From: an uncultured bacterium
GTDB lineage: Bacteria; Bacillota; Clostridia; Lachnospirales; Lachnospiraceae
Assembly (NCBI GenBank): GCA_947073545.1
Contig: CAMTMP010000015.1
Location: forward strand, 21,779-85,778
Reading direction: 5' to 3'
Length of the DNA stretch: 64,000 nt
Shown here piece after piece: positions 18,401 through 26,016 of the stretch. A model generated the notes under the pieces. It was not told the origin of the DNA. It ran no database searches and saw nothing but the letters and a program-made list of their open reading frames with translations. Numbering within the stretch: the stretch's first letter is position 1; each line of letters begins with the position of its first letter. The translations under genes were made by a program, and so were the position numbers.

Positions 18401-19342
18401 CTATTCCTCTTCTCTGAAGTTACGATTCCAACAATCACAGCCCCTGCATAACGGTATGTCATTCCTGCTGCCATGCAGATGCATTTGCCTGTATTTCCTT
18501 ATTTTTTCACCGTTCCATATTTCTTTGATCGTATTTTTGTTTACATCACCAATCTGTTGATCCAGTTCCGTATCAATACAACATAATCCAACTCTGCCTT
18601 CTGCACTGATCACAGCTGTGGAAAATAGAGATACACAGGGTTCATCAATCCAATGTTCACGTACAGCTGTATTATTATTCCACAATGCCGTCGTATGCTG
18701 TGGCATAACCTGCGCAAGATCCCCATCACCCAGATGTGCACTCCAAAACTTTAACCACTCATCAATTTCACCATGTGTCTCTGCTAAATCAATCATTCTG
18801 ACCCTTATCTGTGTCTGCGGCCTGACCCTGTCACGAATTTTTATAGCATTAAGGGCATTTTCCATAACAGTCTCATAGTGAAGTCCATGGCGGACTATCT
18901 GAAAGGTTTCCTTTTGTATAGAATCAATTGACATGCGCAGATCATCCAGACCAGCTTTCAATAAGTTTTCACACCTGCTTTCATTCAATAATGATGCGTT
19001 TGTGCTTAGCATTACCTTCTTTATGCCTGTTTCCTTGAGTTTGCTTATTCTGTCTTCCAAATTTCTATCCAATAAAGGCTCACCCATCCATTGAATCGTT
19101 ACTCCTTCGATCCAATCTGTGTAATCCTTCAGTTCATCGACAATCTTATCAAATAATGCATCACCCATGACCGATATGTGCTCGTTTTTACTAATTGCTT
19201 TCGTGCACATAGGACATTGGGCGTTACATCTATCCGTGGTTTCAACTTCCACATATTTAGGAAATTTTTCACATTCCTCCAGCTTTTGCATAAAAATCCT
19301 TTGCGCTAATTTTATCTGCACATGATCCTGATCGTTATACAT
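18401..19342 (-). CDS. Radical SAM/SPASM protein
   Basis: A 313-residue radical SAM enzyme. The [4Fe-4S]-binding motif is CNAQCPMC (39-46). The GEP-like segment is QWMGEPLLDRN, and the C-terminal part has CCIDTELDQQIGDVNK, the IWNGEKIRKYR phrase and a final CRGCDCWN cluster, typical of a SPASM-type auxiliary cluster domain. Family members include maturases and dehydrogenases acting on peptides or small molecules; within glycan loci they may act on sugars. It overlaps the end of the cupin gene and has GGGAGG 6 bases before its ATG. Substrate unknown. Confidence 0.85.
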   Translation of the reverse strand: MYNDQDHVQIKLAQRIFMQKLEECEKFPKYVEVETTDRCNAQCPMCTKAISKNEHISVMGDALFDKIVDELKDYTDWIEGVTIQWMGEPLLDRNLEDRISKLKETGIKKVMLSTNASLLNESRCENLLKAGLDDLRMSIDSIQKETFQIVRHGLHYETVMENALNAIKIRDRVRPQTQIRVRMIDLAETHGEIDEWLKFWSAHLGDGDLAQVMPQHTTALWNNNTAVREHWIDEPCVSLFSTAVISAEGRVGLCCIDTELDQQIGDVNKNTIKEIWNGEKIRKYRQMHLHGSRNDIPLCRGCDCWNRNFREEE

Positions 19343-19859
19343 TATTTTCCTCCCATTGCCTGATTGCCTGACTCACTCTTTCTTTATATCCCTTTATTTC
19401 TTCTTCAGACGCATCTCTTGGTGCCCACACAGGATAAGTCACCATATCTACTGTAAACTTGCCCTCACGCATCTCATAAAATATAACCTGCTCCGAAACA
19501 GGAACCACCGCATGATAGATACCTTTCTCGACTCTGCAAAGTCTCAAGCCATCCACCGAAGCCTTCATCATATCCCGAATACTCCCATCTTCTTCAAACA
19601 ATATGATCCATGCCTCTCCATATAATATAATTTTGGTTTCAGCACAATGATCATGCTTGTCTGGTGGATAATAAAAACCTTTTTCATTGACAAAGATCAT
19701 TTCCTGTACATTACTGTTTTCTGAATCATGTAAGCAATACCGATACTTCTTCAAATCATTCTGTCTGGCTTTCTGGAGCAGTTCACCCAAAAATGTGCTA
19801 TCTGCTTTTACAATCTCATCTTTCATAAACTCGTGATATTTCTGTGTATTTTGGCTCAT
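19335..19859 (-). CDS. WbuC-like cupin-fold metalloprotein
   Basis: A 174-residue protein. The central segment RYCLHDSENSNVQEMIF, followed by a KHDHCAET metal-ligand stretch and LYGEAWIILFEEDG, matches the WbuC family of cupins found in O-antigen and other glycan clusters, whose exact role is not established. His residues in KHDH and Glu in AET are the likely metal ligands. The start is put at 19859 because GGGAGG lies 4-5 bases before that ATG; a TTG/ATG further upstream lacks one. It overlaps the downstream radical SAM gene, so the two are probably used together. Confidence 0.75.
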   Translation of the reverse strand: MSQNTQKYHEFMKDEIVKADSTFLGELLQKARQNDLKKYRYCLHDSENSNVQEMIFVNEKGFYYPPDKHDHCAETKIILYGEAWIILFEEDGSIRDMMKASVDGLRLCRVEKGIYHAVVPVSEQVIFYEMREGKFTVDMVTYPVWAPRDASEEEIKGYKERVSQAIRQWEENNV

Positions 19860-19874
19860 TTTTCCTCCCGGCAT

Positions 19875-20537
19875 CTACTCAAAAAAGATAAAGCTATAAT
19901 CACCTGTATAACCCCACTGTTGATATAGCCATTCCCATTCATCCACTGCAAAATAACTCGCACAGGTGATCTGCCAATATAGCATGTTAACCTCTTCCTC
20001 ATCATTTCTAAATGATTCCACCATAATATAACTATGACCCTTGCTGACACGCTCAATTTCCTGAACCGCCTTTTTCAGGTCATAGATTTTCAGATTATGT
20101 AAGGTGGTTAAACTAATGACTAAATCAAATTGTTTATCCTCAAAGGGAAGACTCTGCGCCTCACCATACTGCAATCTGTCCCGTATCTCCTCCTTAGCAT
20201 GCTCCAGTGCATATTTAGAAATATCAATCCCATACACCTCAAGACCAGGAACTACCTGTGTTAATTCAAATAATAAATGTGCCATCCCGCATCCTACATC
20301 CAGCACTTTTTGCCCGGCTTCCAAATGATAATAATCTGCTATTTTCTGTGCTACCGGCCGCCATCTGCCATCATATCGATATCCGCCATAACCATATTTC
20401 CTTTCACCATCCCAGTAATCATATCCATACTGTTTTGCAACCTTAGCACATTCTGCTTTGCTGGCCTCATTTACTCTTCCGATATAATCTCTTTTGGTTG
20501 CCTTATGTATTTCTGATACTAAATCAATATACGCCAT
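19875..20537 (-). CDS. Class I SAM-dependent methyltransferase
   Basis: A 220-residue methyltransferase. Motif I is VLDVGCGMAHLLFEL (about 85-99), followed by VYGIDISKYALEHA and the QSLPFEDKQFDLVISLTTLHNL region typical of ubiquinone/menaquinone-type (Methyltransf_11/25) domains. The N-terminal ~75 residues (YGYDYWDGERKYGYGGYRYDGRW region, Tyr/Gly-rich) are found in small-molecule methyltransferases of glycan loci. GGGAGG lies 8 bases before the ATG. It directly follows the split transketolase, so a sugar product of that step is a plausible substrate, by inference. Confidence 0.82.
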   Translation of the reverse strand: MAYIDLVSEIHKATKRDYIGRVNEASKAECAKVAKQYGYDYWDGERKYGYGGYRYDGRWRPVAQKIADYYHLEAGQKVLDVGCGMAHLLFELTQVVPGLEVYGIDISKYALEHAKEEIRDRLQYGEAQSLPFEDKQFDLVISLTTLHNLKIYDLKKAVQEIERVSKGHSYIMVESFRNDEEEVNMLYWQITCASYFAVDEWEWLYQQWGYTGDYSFIFFE

Positions 20538-20541
20538 TGCT

Positions 20542-21459
20542 TTAACCTCCCATTATGTTATGGATAGAATTATATAAATCTGCATGCCCAATTCCATTCA
20601 GGTCTCTAACCTGATCATAGGTTCCATAACCTTGTGTAAACCCTTGTAGTCCCATTCTTATAAACTTTACCGGCCTTCCATATTCTGCTATCACTTCGGC
20701 CACAGCACTTCCCAACCCGCCAATCACACTATGATCTTCTATCGTAACGATCTTTCCCGTCTCTTCAATCGCTTTGATAATGATGTTTCTATCCAACGGC
20801 TTGATTGTATGCATGTTGATCACCCGGACATTAACATGTTCTCCTTCCATCTGCCTGGCTACATCCATGACATCTTTTAAAATAGTCCCCATACTTATGA
20901 CTGTCACATCTGCTCCTTCTCTGAGTGTAACTGCCTCCCCAATCCGGAACTCATACTCTTCCTGATAAATCTCAGGTTCCTTATTAGTGCCAAGCCTGAT
21001 ATACACCGGGCCAACATGCTCATATGCTGCCAAGGTAGCTTTTTTTACCTCCATTGGACTTGCCGGAGTAATAATCTGCAGATTAGGCAAAACTCGGAGT
21101 ACTCCCAAATCTTCCGTTGTGTGATGTGTAGGCCCCAGTTTACTATAAGACATACCAGCCCCTGTTCCGATCAGTTTAACATTTTGGTTCTGCAGACAGA
21201 CATCATTTTTTATAAATTCCAAGGCACGAAATGAAAGAAATGCCCCTATTGTATATGCAAACGGGATTTTCCCTTGATTTGCCATCCCCGCTGCTGCCGC
21301 AACCATATTTGATTCAGAAATCCCCAGATTCAAAAACTGTTCTGGAAAATCCTGGCGAAATCTGTCATATACAATAATCCCATTGTCAGCTAACAATGCA
21401 AAAACCCGCCTGTCTTTTTCTGCCAAATCATGCAATGTATTCAGATATGCTGTTCTCAT
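20542..21459 (-). CDS. Transketolase, C-terminal subunit
   Basis: A 305-residue protein matching the pyrimidine-binding plus C-terminal domains of transketolase. It starts MRTAYLNTLHDLAEKD; LGISESNMVAAAAGMA contains the conserved Glu that activates thiamine diphosphate, and the C-terminal domain has VRVINMHTIKPLD and TIEDHSVIGGLGSAVAE. With the adjacent gene at 21470 it makes a complete split transketolase. Transketolase moves two-carbon units between sugar phosphates and can supply sedoheptulose 7-phosphate, the substrate of GmhA encoded at the start of this operon. GAGAGGA precedes the ATG by 5 bases. Confidence 0.9.
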   Translation of the reverse strand: MRTAYLNTLHDLAEKDRRVFALLADNGIIVYDRFRQDFPEQFLNLGISESNMVAAAAGMANQGKIPFAYTIGAFLSFRALEFIKNDVCLQNQNVKLIGTGAGMSYSKLGPTHHTTEDLGVLRVLPNLQIITPASPMEVKKATLAAYEHVGPVYIRLGTNKEPEIYQEEYEFRIGEAVTLREGADVTVISMGTILKDVMDVARQMEGEHVNVRVINMHTIKPLDRNIIIKAIEETGKIVTIEDHSVIGGLGSAVAEVIAEYGRPVKFIRMGLQGFTQGYGTYDQVRDLNGIGHADLYNSIHNIMGG

Positions 21460-21469
21460 TTTTATCCTC

Positions 21470-22291
21470 TCAAACTAAATCCTTTTCTTCCAGACCCAAT
21501 TCCTGCATTAATATTGGCAATTCCTTCTCATTTGGCATTCTGGAGTGCCAAATTGCAGAATTTTCCATGAAGGATACCCCTTTACCCTTAATTGTATGTG
21601 CGATGACGAGTACAGGTTTATCTTTTTCCCTTACAAGCAAGGCTTTTCTGATTTCTTCATAATTATGCCCATCAACTTCTACAACTTTCCAACCAAAGGT
21701 CCCCCATTTTTCACCAAAGGGGTGCATCCCGACTATATCTTCTAGATTTCCCATACCCTGAAGCTTATTGTAATCTACAATTGCTGTCAAATTATCCAGC
21801 TTTAACGCCGGAGCTGACAATGCAGCCTCCCATACCGATCCTTCCTGACACTCACCATCCCCCAATACAACATAAGTATGGTTGGACTTTCCATCTGCCT
21901 TATTAGCATAAGATATTCCAATCGCAAATGACAATCCATGTCCCAGAGCCCCCGTTGATGCTTCCACACCAGGTATCTCACGAATCTTCGGATGTCCTCC
22001 GAATTTAGAACCTGGAGTCTCGATGTGCCATAATTCCTCTTCTGGAAAAAAGCCTGCTCTTGCCAGTGCAGCATAAAGCGCATAACACGCATGCCCTTTG
22101 CTAAGTATAAAATAATCTCTCCCATCCCAATCAGGATTCTGGGCGTCATATCTCATCACATTGTCAAAATATAAGACACTGATGATATCTGTCGCGGAGT
22201 ATGCACCTCCCAAATGGCCATTCCCTGCAAAATGTGCCATTTTATATATCATTTTCCTAATATCTTTTGCTGCTTCCTGTATTGTCTCCAT
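21470..22291 (-). CDS. Transketolase, N-terminal (thiamine diphosphate-binding) subunit
   Basis: A 273-residue protein, the N-terminal half of a split transketolase. It has GNGHLGGAYSATDIISVLY, SKGHACYALYAAL, and the thiamine diphosphate motif GDGECQEGSVWEAAL ending near IVDYNKLQ. Split transketolases occur in archaea, Firmicutes and in secondary-metabolite and glycan clusters, where they may act on unusual acceptors. The neighbouring C-terminal subunit is only 10 bases downstream. The location within a heptose-type cluster suggests a dedicated sugar-phosphate supply or chain-extension role; a housekeeping role cannot be excluded from this window alone. Confidence 0.9.
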   Translation of the reverse strand: METIQEAAKDIRKMIYKMAHFAGNGHLGGAYSATDIISVLYFDNVMRYDAQNPDWDGRDYFILSKGHACYALYAALARAGFFPEEELWHIETPGSKFGGHPKIREIPGVEASTGALGHGLSFAIGISYANKADGKSNHTYVVLGDGECQEGSVWEAALSAPALKLDNLTAIVDYNKLQGMGNLEDIVGMHPFGEKWGTFGWKVVEVDGHNYEEIRKALLVREKDKPVLVIAHTIKGKGVSFMENSAIWHSRMPNEKELPILMQELGLEEKDLV

Positions 22292-22299
22292 AAAACTCC

Positions 22300-23370
22300 T
22301 TAAATGAAATTAACATGATTTAAATCCATATTAACAAACGACCCGATCAGCTCATTACGGCTGTCATACACACAGTTATGCGTACACACTTTAGTTGCAT
22401 CGAAGCAGTTAAATTTCTGCGTCACCTCTTCAGAATACCACCCCTCTTTAAAAGAAGTCTTTGATAAATCACACACCATTCCCTTACTCATATAAGCCGT
22501 ATCCTGGCACATATACACTTTGGAATTTGCAGCGATAACACACTCAAACTCTTTCCGATAGCATCTGCTGTAAGGTCTCTCAAATGCTACTGTAGAATTC
22601 AATTCGTTTGTATATAAGTTAATAATCTGGAACTTGTCATCTGCAAGATCTTCCTGCACCCTTGTAAGTTCTTCCGTCACATAATCCTTAAAATCCTTAT
22701 GATCTTCCTTCGTTGTTGTAGTAATCAACGGAGAATACTTAACATTGTTAACTCCCAGTTTTTTCATCAGTTCTGCCATTTCCCTGACTTCATGGTAATT
22801 ATCTTTCCCTACCACAACATTAATTCCAAATACACATTTATCATCTTTCATCTTTGAAAAACGTTCTATATTTTCACACAACGCGTCAAAGGAATGCCTT
22901 TTTATTCCTCGAATTTCACAATACCTTTCATCATTTAAGGATTCTACCGATATCCTCACCCACTTTGCCTTGGCCAGAAGCTCTGCCTTTCTGCCAGTCA
23001 GCATACTTCCATTTGTAATGGCAGATAAATCTATTCCTGCTTCTAAAATCTTTTCCATGGCTTCTTCTATGTAAGTGTATAAAAGAGGCTCTCCTCCACC
23101 GGTAAAAGTAATAGCTTTTACTCCCATATCTGCCATATCTGAAATGATTTCCATCATTCTGTCATGCGGAATCTCATCATTTGGATTATATTCATCAAGA
23201 TCCACATAGGAATGTCTGTAATGACAATAATTACAATTATGATTGCATTTGTTTGTTGGCTTCATCCTAATATAAACAGGATTACATCTCTCCCCTTTCA
23301 TAAGCTTCTGTAATAACTCATGATGATAAAAAATCTTTAACTCGCTGTATGGCGTACTGTTTCTTCCCAT
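22300..23370 (-). CDS. Radical SAM protein
   Basis: A 356-residue radical SAM enzyme with CNHNCNYC (42-49) as the cluster-binding motif and ITFTGGGEPLLY as the GGEP motif. The C-terminal region has several Cys (RCYRKEFECVIAAN, YMCQDTAYM, KVCTHNCVYD), suggesting an auxiliary iron-sulfur cluster of the SPASM/twitch type. Its last five residues, HVNFI, are identical to those of the next radical SAM protein upstream (23397). AGGAGG lies 5 bases before the ATG. It sits between that paralogue and the transketolase pair, so sugar-phosphate chemistry is possible. Reaction unknown. Confidence 0.85.
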   Translation of the reverse strand: MGRNSTPYSELKIFYHHELLQKLMKGERCNPVYIRMKPTNKCNHNCNYCHYRHSYVDLDEYNPNDEIPHDRMMEIISDMADMGVKAITFTGGGEPLLYTYIEEAMEKILEAGIDLSAITNGSMLTGRKAELLAKAKWVRISVESLNDERYCEIRGIKRHSFDALCENIERFSKMKDDKCVFGINVVVGKDNYHEVREMAELMKKLGVNNVKYSPLITTTTKEDHKDFKDYVTEELTRVQEDLADDKFQIINLYTNELNSTVAFERPYSRCYRKEFECVIAANSKVYMCQDTAYMSKGMVCDLSKTSFKEGWYSEEVTQKFNCFDATKVCTHNCVYDSRNELIGSFVNMDLNHVNFI

Positions 23371-23396
23371 AATACCCTCCTGAAATTTTTACAATG

Positions 23397-24458
23397 TTAA
23401 ATAAAATTCACATGATCGCCTGGATTTTTTAAATTGTCCAAATACTTATTCATTTCATCCAATCGGCAATTGGCTCCACAGGCATCTCCCAGTTTCATCT
23501 TTGTAAAACACTCTACTATTTCTTTCCTGTGCTCACCTTCCCATATCTGGCAAAAACTCTCCTCATACAAGTTCCCATATTTAAACTCTTCTTTTCCCAT
23601 AAACCTGATGCATGGCCACAAATTACCCTTCGCATCTACATATACCATAAATGGTAATGCCCAACACTGCCTATATGGCCGTGTATTTTGCAAATTTTTC
23701 ATTGCATGCGTCCTGAAATAAATCTTAAATTCTTCCGATTCCAGATCCTGTATTTCTTTCTCTAAAGCTAACATTTCATGGTAATCTACTTCCAATAAAT
23801 TATGACTTTGAGGATGATGTGTATAGGGCTTTATAGTAAAATAATCTACCCCTATTTCTTTAAGCCTTTTTCCCATTTCAATAATTTCATCTTTATTATC
23901 TGGCAGCAGCAATAACTGAACTCCCAAAGTCGTCTTTAAATTCTGGTCTTTTTTAACCCGAACCGCCTCTTCCATATGCAGCAACACCTTTGGTAAATCC
24001 CCACTCTTCCCCCTCTGAATCTTTTCATAAGTAGACTCCCTGATGCCCGCCACACTAAAACGCATCCAAGTCAAAGACTTTAAACAATCCTTTGACACCT
24101 CTGGCGTCAACAGGACTCCATTTGTAGACATCGCTGCATCAATACCACATTCTTTTGTAGCATTAATAATATATGGCGCATCCTTATGCAGTAAAGGCTC
24201 TCCCTCTCCCGCATATACAACGCTCTTCGTCCCCTTAACTGCCAGTTCCCTGAGGTTATTGACGAGCAAATCCGTATCCAGAAAATTTGCCTTATATCCC
24301 ATATAATCTACAGAACAAAATATACATCTGTGATTACATGCATTTGTAAGCCCTAATTCCAGCTCAATTGGGTATATATTCTCTCCGGATAACCATCTTG
24401 CCACCGTCTCTGGGTGATATAATAATTTGTGTGTGTCAATTCTGATATTATCTGCCAT
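23397..24458 (-). CDS. Radical SAM protein
   Basis: A radical SAM enzyme of about 353 residues. The cluster motif is CNHRCIFC, the GEP-type motif is VVYAGEGEPLLHKD, and the C-terminal part has WALPFMVYVDAKGNLWPCIRF, the IWEGEHRKEI phrase and a CGANCRLDEMNK cluster as in SPASM domains. It ends HVNFI like its neighbour. I favour the ATG at 24458 (AGGA about 11 bases upstream) over one at 24476, whose AAGG is only one base away. The tandem arrangement suggests two radical steps on the same or related substrates. Confidence 0.85.
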   Translation of the reverse strand: MADNIRIDTHKLLYHPETVARWLSGENIYPIELELGLTNACNHRCIFCSVDYMGYKANFLDTDLLVNNLRELAVKGTKSVVYAGEGEPLLHKDAPYIINATKECGIDAAMSTNGVLLTPEVSKDCLKSLTWMRFSVAGIRESTYEKIQRGKSGDLPKVLLHMEEAVRVKKDQNLKTTLGVQLLLLPDNKDEIIEMGKRLKEIGVDYFTIKPYTHHPQSHNLLEVDYHEMLALEKEIQDLESEEFKIYFRTHAMKNLQNTRPYRQCWALPFMVYVDAKGNLWPCIRFMGKEEFKYGNLYEESFCQIWEGEHRKEIVECFTKMKLGDACGANCRLDEMNKYLDNLKNPGDHVNFI

Positions 24459-24510
24459 TTTTCTATTATTCCTCATACCTTTTTAATATTAATTACACAT
24501 TTTATCGTTT

Positions 24511-26016
24511 CTATGTTAGTTCAATAACATTCTGCAAAAATTCAATTAGCTCTTCTACAAATTCCCTATTTGATAGGGAGCCCTTGCCCTTCTTTGATTC
24601 ATAAACTATGTCCTCAACAAAATTCATCTCCAGAGCCTTGGCGACACAAGGATAAACATATTCATTTGTTTTTGTAAACCAGCTTTTTCTAACTTCCTCC
24701 ATCTCACTTTCATCATAAGAAATATCGATATTCAGTTTTTCTGCTACCTGACTTGCTAAAAAACAAGCCAGATTCCAATTTATATGAATACTGTCATAGA
24801 AAATCAATTCCTTCTTGTAATTCCGCAAGATATAATCCGCAACGTGAAAAGAAGATTTGCGATCCAGAACCTTGACTCTCTTTACCGCTTTATTAAAATT
24901 ATCAACGATCTCTTCTTTAGTCCAATAATTCCCCCCAGACACTTTTGCATAAATTTCATCATGACTATATCCCTCCTCTAGCATTTTTGCCACTTCTTTA
25001 TCCCGATACCCGCCTCCTATCGCCTTATAATATTTCTCAAAATTAATGTATGCTTCATCCGGTACAGTCGGTGTATCCATTTGCATGAACTGTCCATTAA
25101 AAAAGTAAAAAGGATATTTCAATTTGATTGCATTATGATATTCTTTATCTACCAGTCTCCCATGCCCTATTTCTGACCCACTATCCATAAATGCATCTCT
25201 ATACAGCACCGCATCACATAATTTCCCGTATAACTTCTGCCTTCTCCGGTCTGCATAACTACTTTTCATCCAGACAGAATCTTCAAGATACAATACCGTG
25301 TATTCTTGCCAGAAGTAACGGTTTAAAGACACAATTATCCGTATTATATTTTCCTGACAATTCCCCATAGATACAAAAAGCTTATTTTGAAATTCCAACG
25401 GGAAGCCAAAATCCTTCTCTGATGAATAACCTAGGTTCATTAACTTTTCTGCCATTTCAACCTGCGCATCACTGCAAATTACAATAAAAATATCTTCATA
25501 CCCTCTCAACTCTTCCGGTCTTACCACCGGCAGTCCACAAAACTCTCCTTCCTCACTCCAATTAGAAATAAAACCTCTTATATGTAGAGTATCCTCATAT
25601 CTTTGATAAAAACTTTTGCCGTTTTCTCCTGCTCCAAAAATCCATATGTCTTTTTCTTTAATTTTATTTTGATTCATCTTCCTTTTATCATACTCTAAAC
25701 GATAATATAAGGAATCCATATAATCTTCTTCAAAATAAAGACTTTTTTTATAAAATATATAGTCCCAGCGTGCCCTGTTACACTCATCCTGTTCCGTGCA
25801 TAAGACAATATAATATTGTGAAATTATCTCTTCTGCCTTTTCACTTCCATACATCACAACTTCAGGAAGCGATTCTTTTTTTCGGTATTCCTTAAAACCT
25901 TCTTTTAAAATGATATATCCAATTTCAAACTTCTTTTTAAACAGAAAATAAAATTGTTCACATTCTTTCCAATATCCCAATAGCGCTACTTTTCGTTTTA
26001 ATTCTGTGCACATCAT
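24511..26016 (-). CDS. WcbI-like capsule biosynthesis domain protein with N-terminal YGAGxxG modules
   Basis: A 501-residue protein. The N-terminus holds two alpha/beta segments: a degenerate one (ALLGYWKECEQFYFLF) and a good copy of the recurrent module, DIWIFGAGENGKSFY (123-137), ending in a VICSDAQVE strand. From about residue 213 comes SMGNCQENI; GNCQ (218-221) is the hallmark of the WcbI family, and FYDSIHINW near 415-423 would be the matching Asp/His block of its SGNH-like fold. WcbI of Burkholderia is required for the capsule made of acetylated 6-deoxyheptose and binds coenzyme A. By analogy this protein may acylate the heptose-type glycan. It overlaps the upstream SGNH gene by 4 bases. 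Confidence 0.65.
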   Translation of the reverse strand: MMCTELKRKVALLGYWKECEQFYFLFKKKFEIGYIILKEGFKEYRKKESLPEVVMYGSEKAEEIISQYYIVLCTEQDECNRARWDYIFYKKSLYFEEDYMDSLYYRLEYDKRKMNQNKIKEKDIWIFGAGENGKSFYQRYEDTLHIRGFISNWSEEGEFCGLPVVRPEELRGYEDIFIVICSDAQVEMAEKLMNLGYSSEKDFGFPLEFQNKLFVSMGNCQENIIRIIVSLNRYFWQEYTVLYLEDSVWMKSSYADRRRQKLYGKLCDAVLYRDAFMDSGSEIGHGRLVDKEYHNAIKLKYPFYFFNGQFMQMDTPTVPDEAYINFEKYYKAIGGGYRDKEVAKMLEEGYSHDEIYAKVSGGNYWTKEEIVDNFNKAVKRVKVLDRKSSFHVADYILRNYKKELIFYDSIHINWNLACFLASQVAEKLNIDISYDESEMEEVRKSWFTKTNEYVYPCVAKALEMNFVEDIVYESKKGKGSLSNREFVEELIEFLQNVIELT

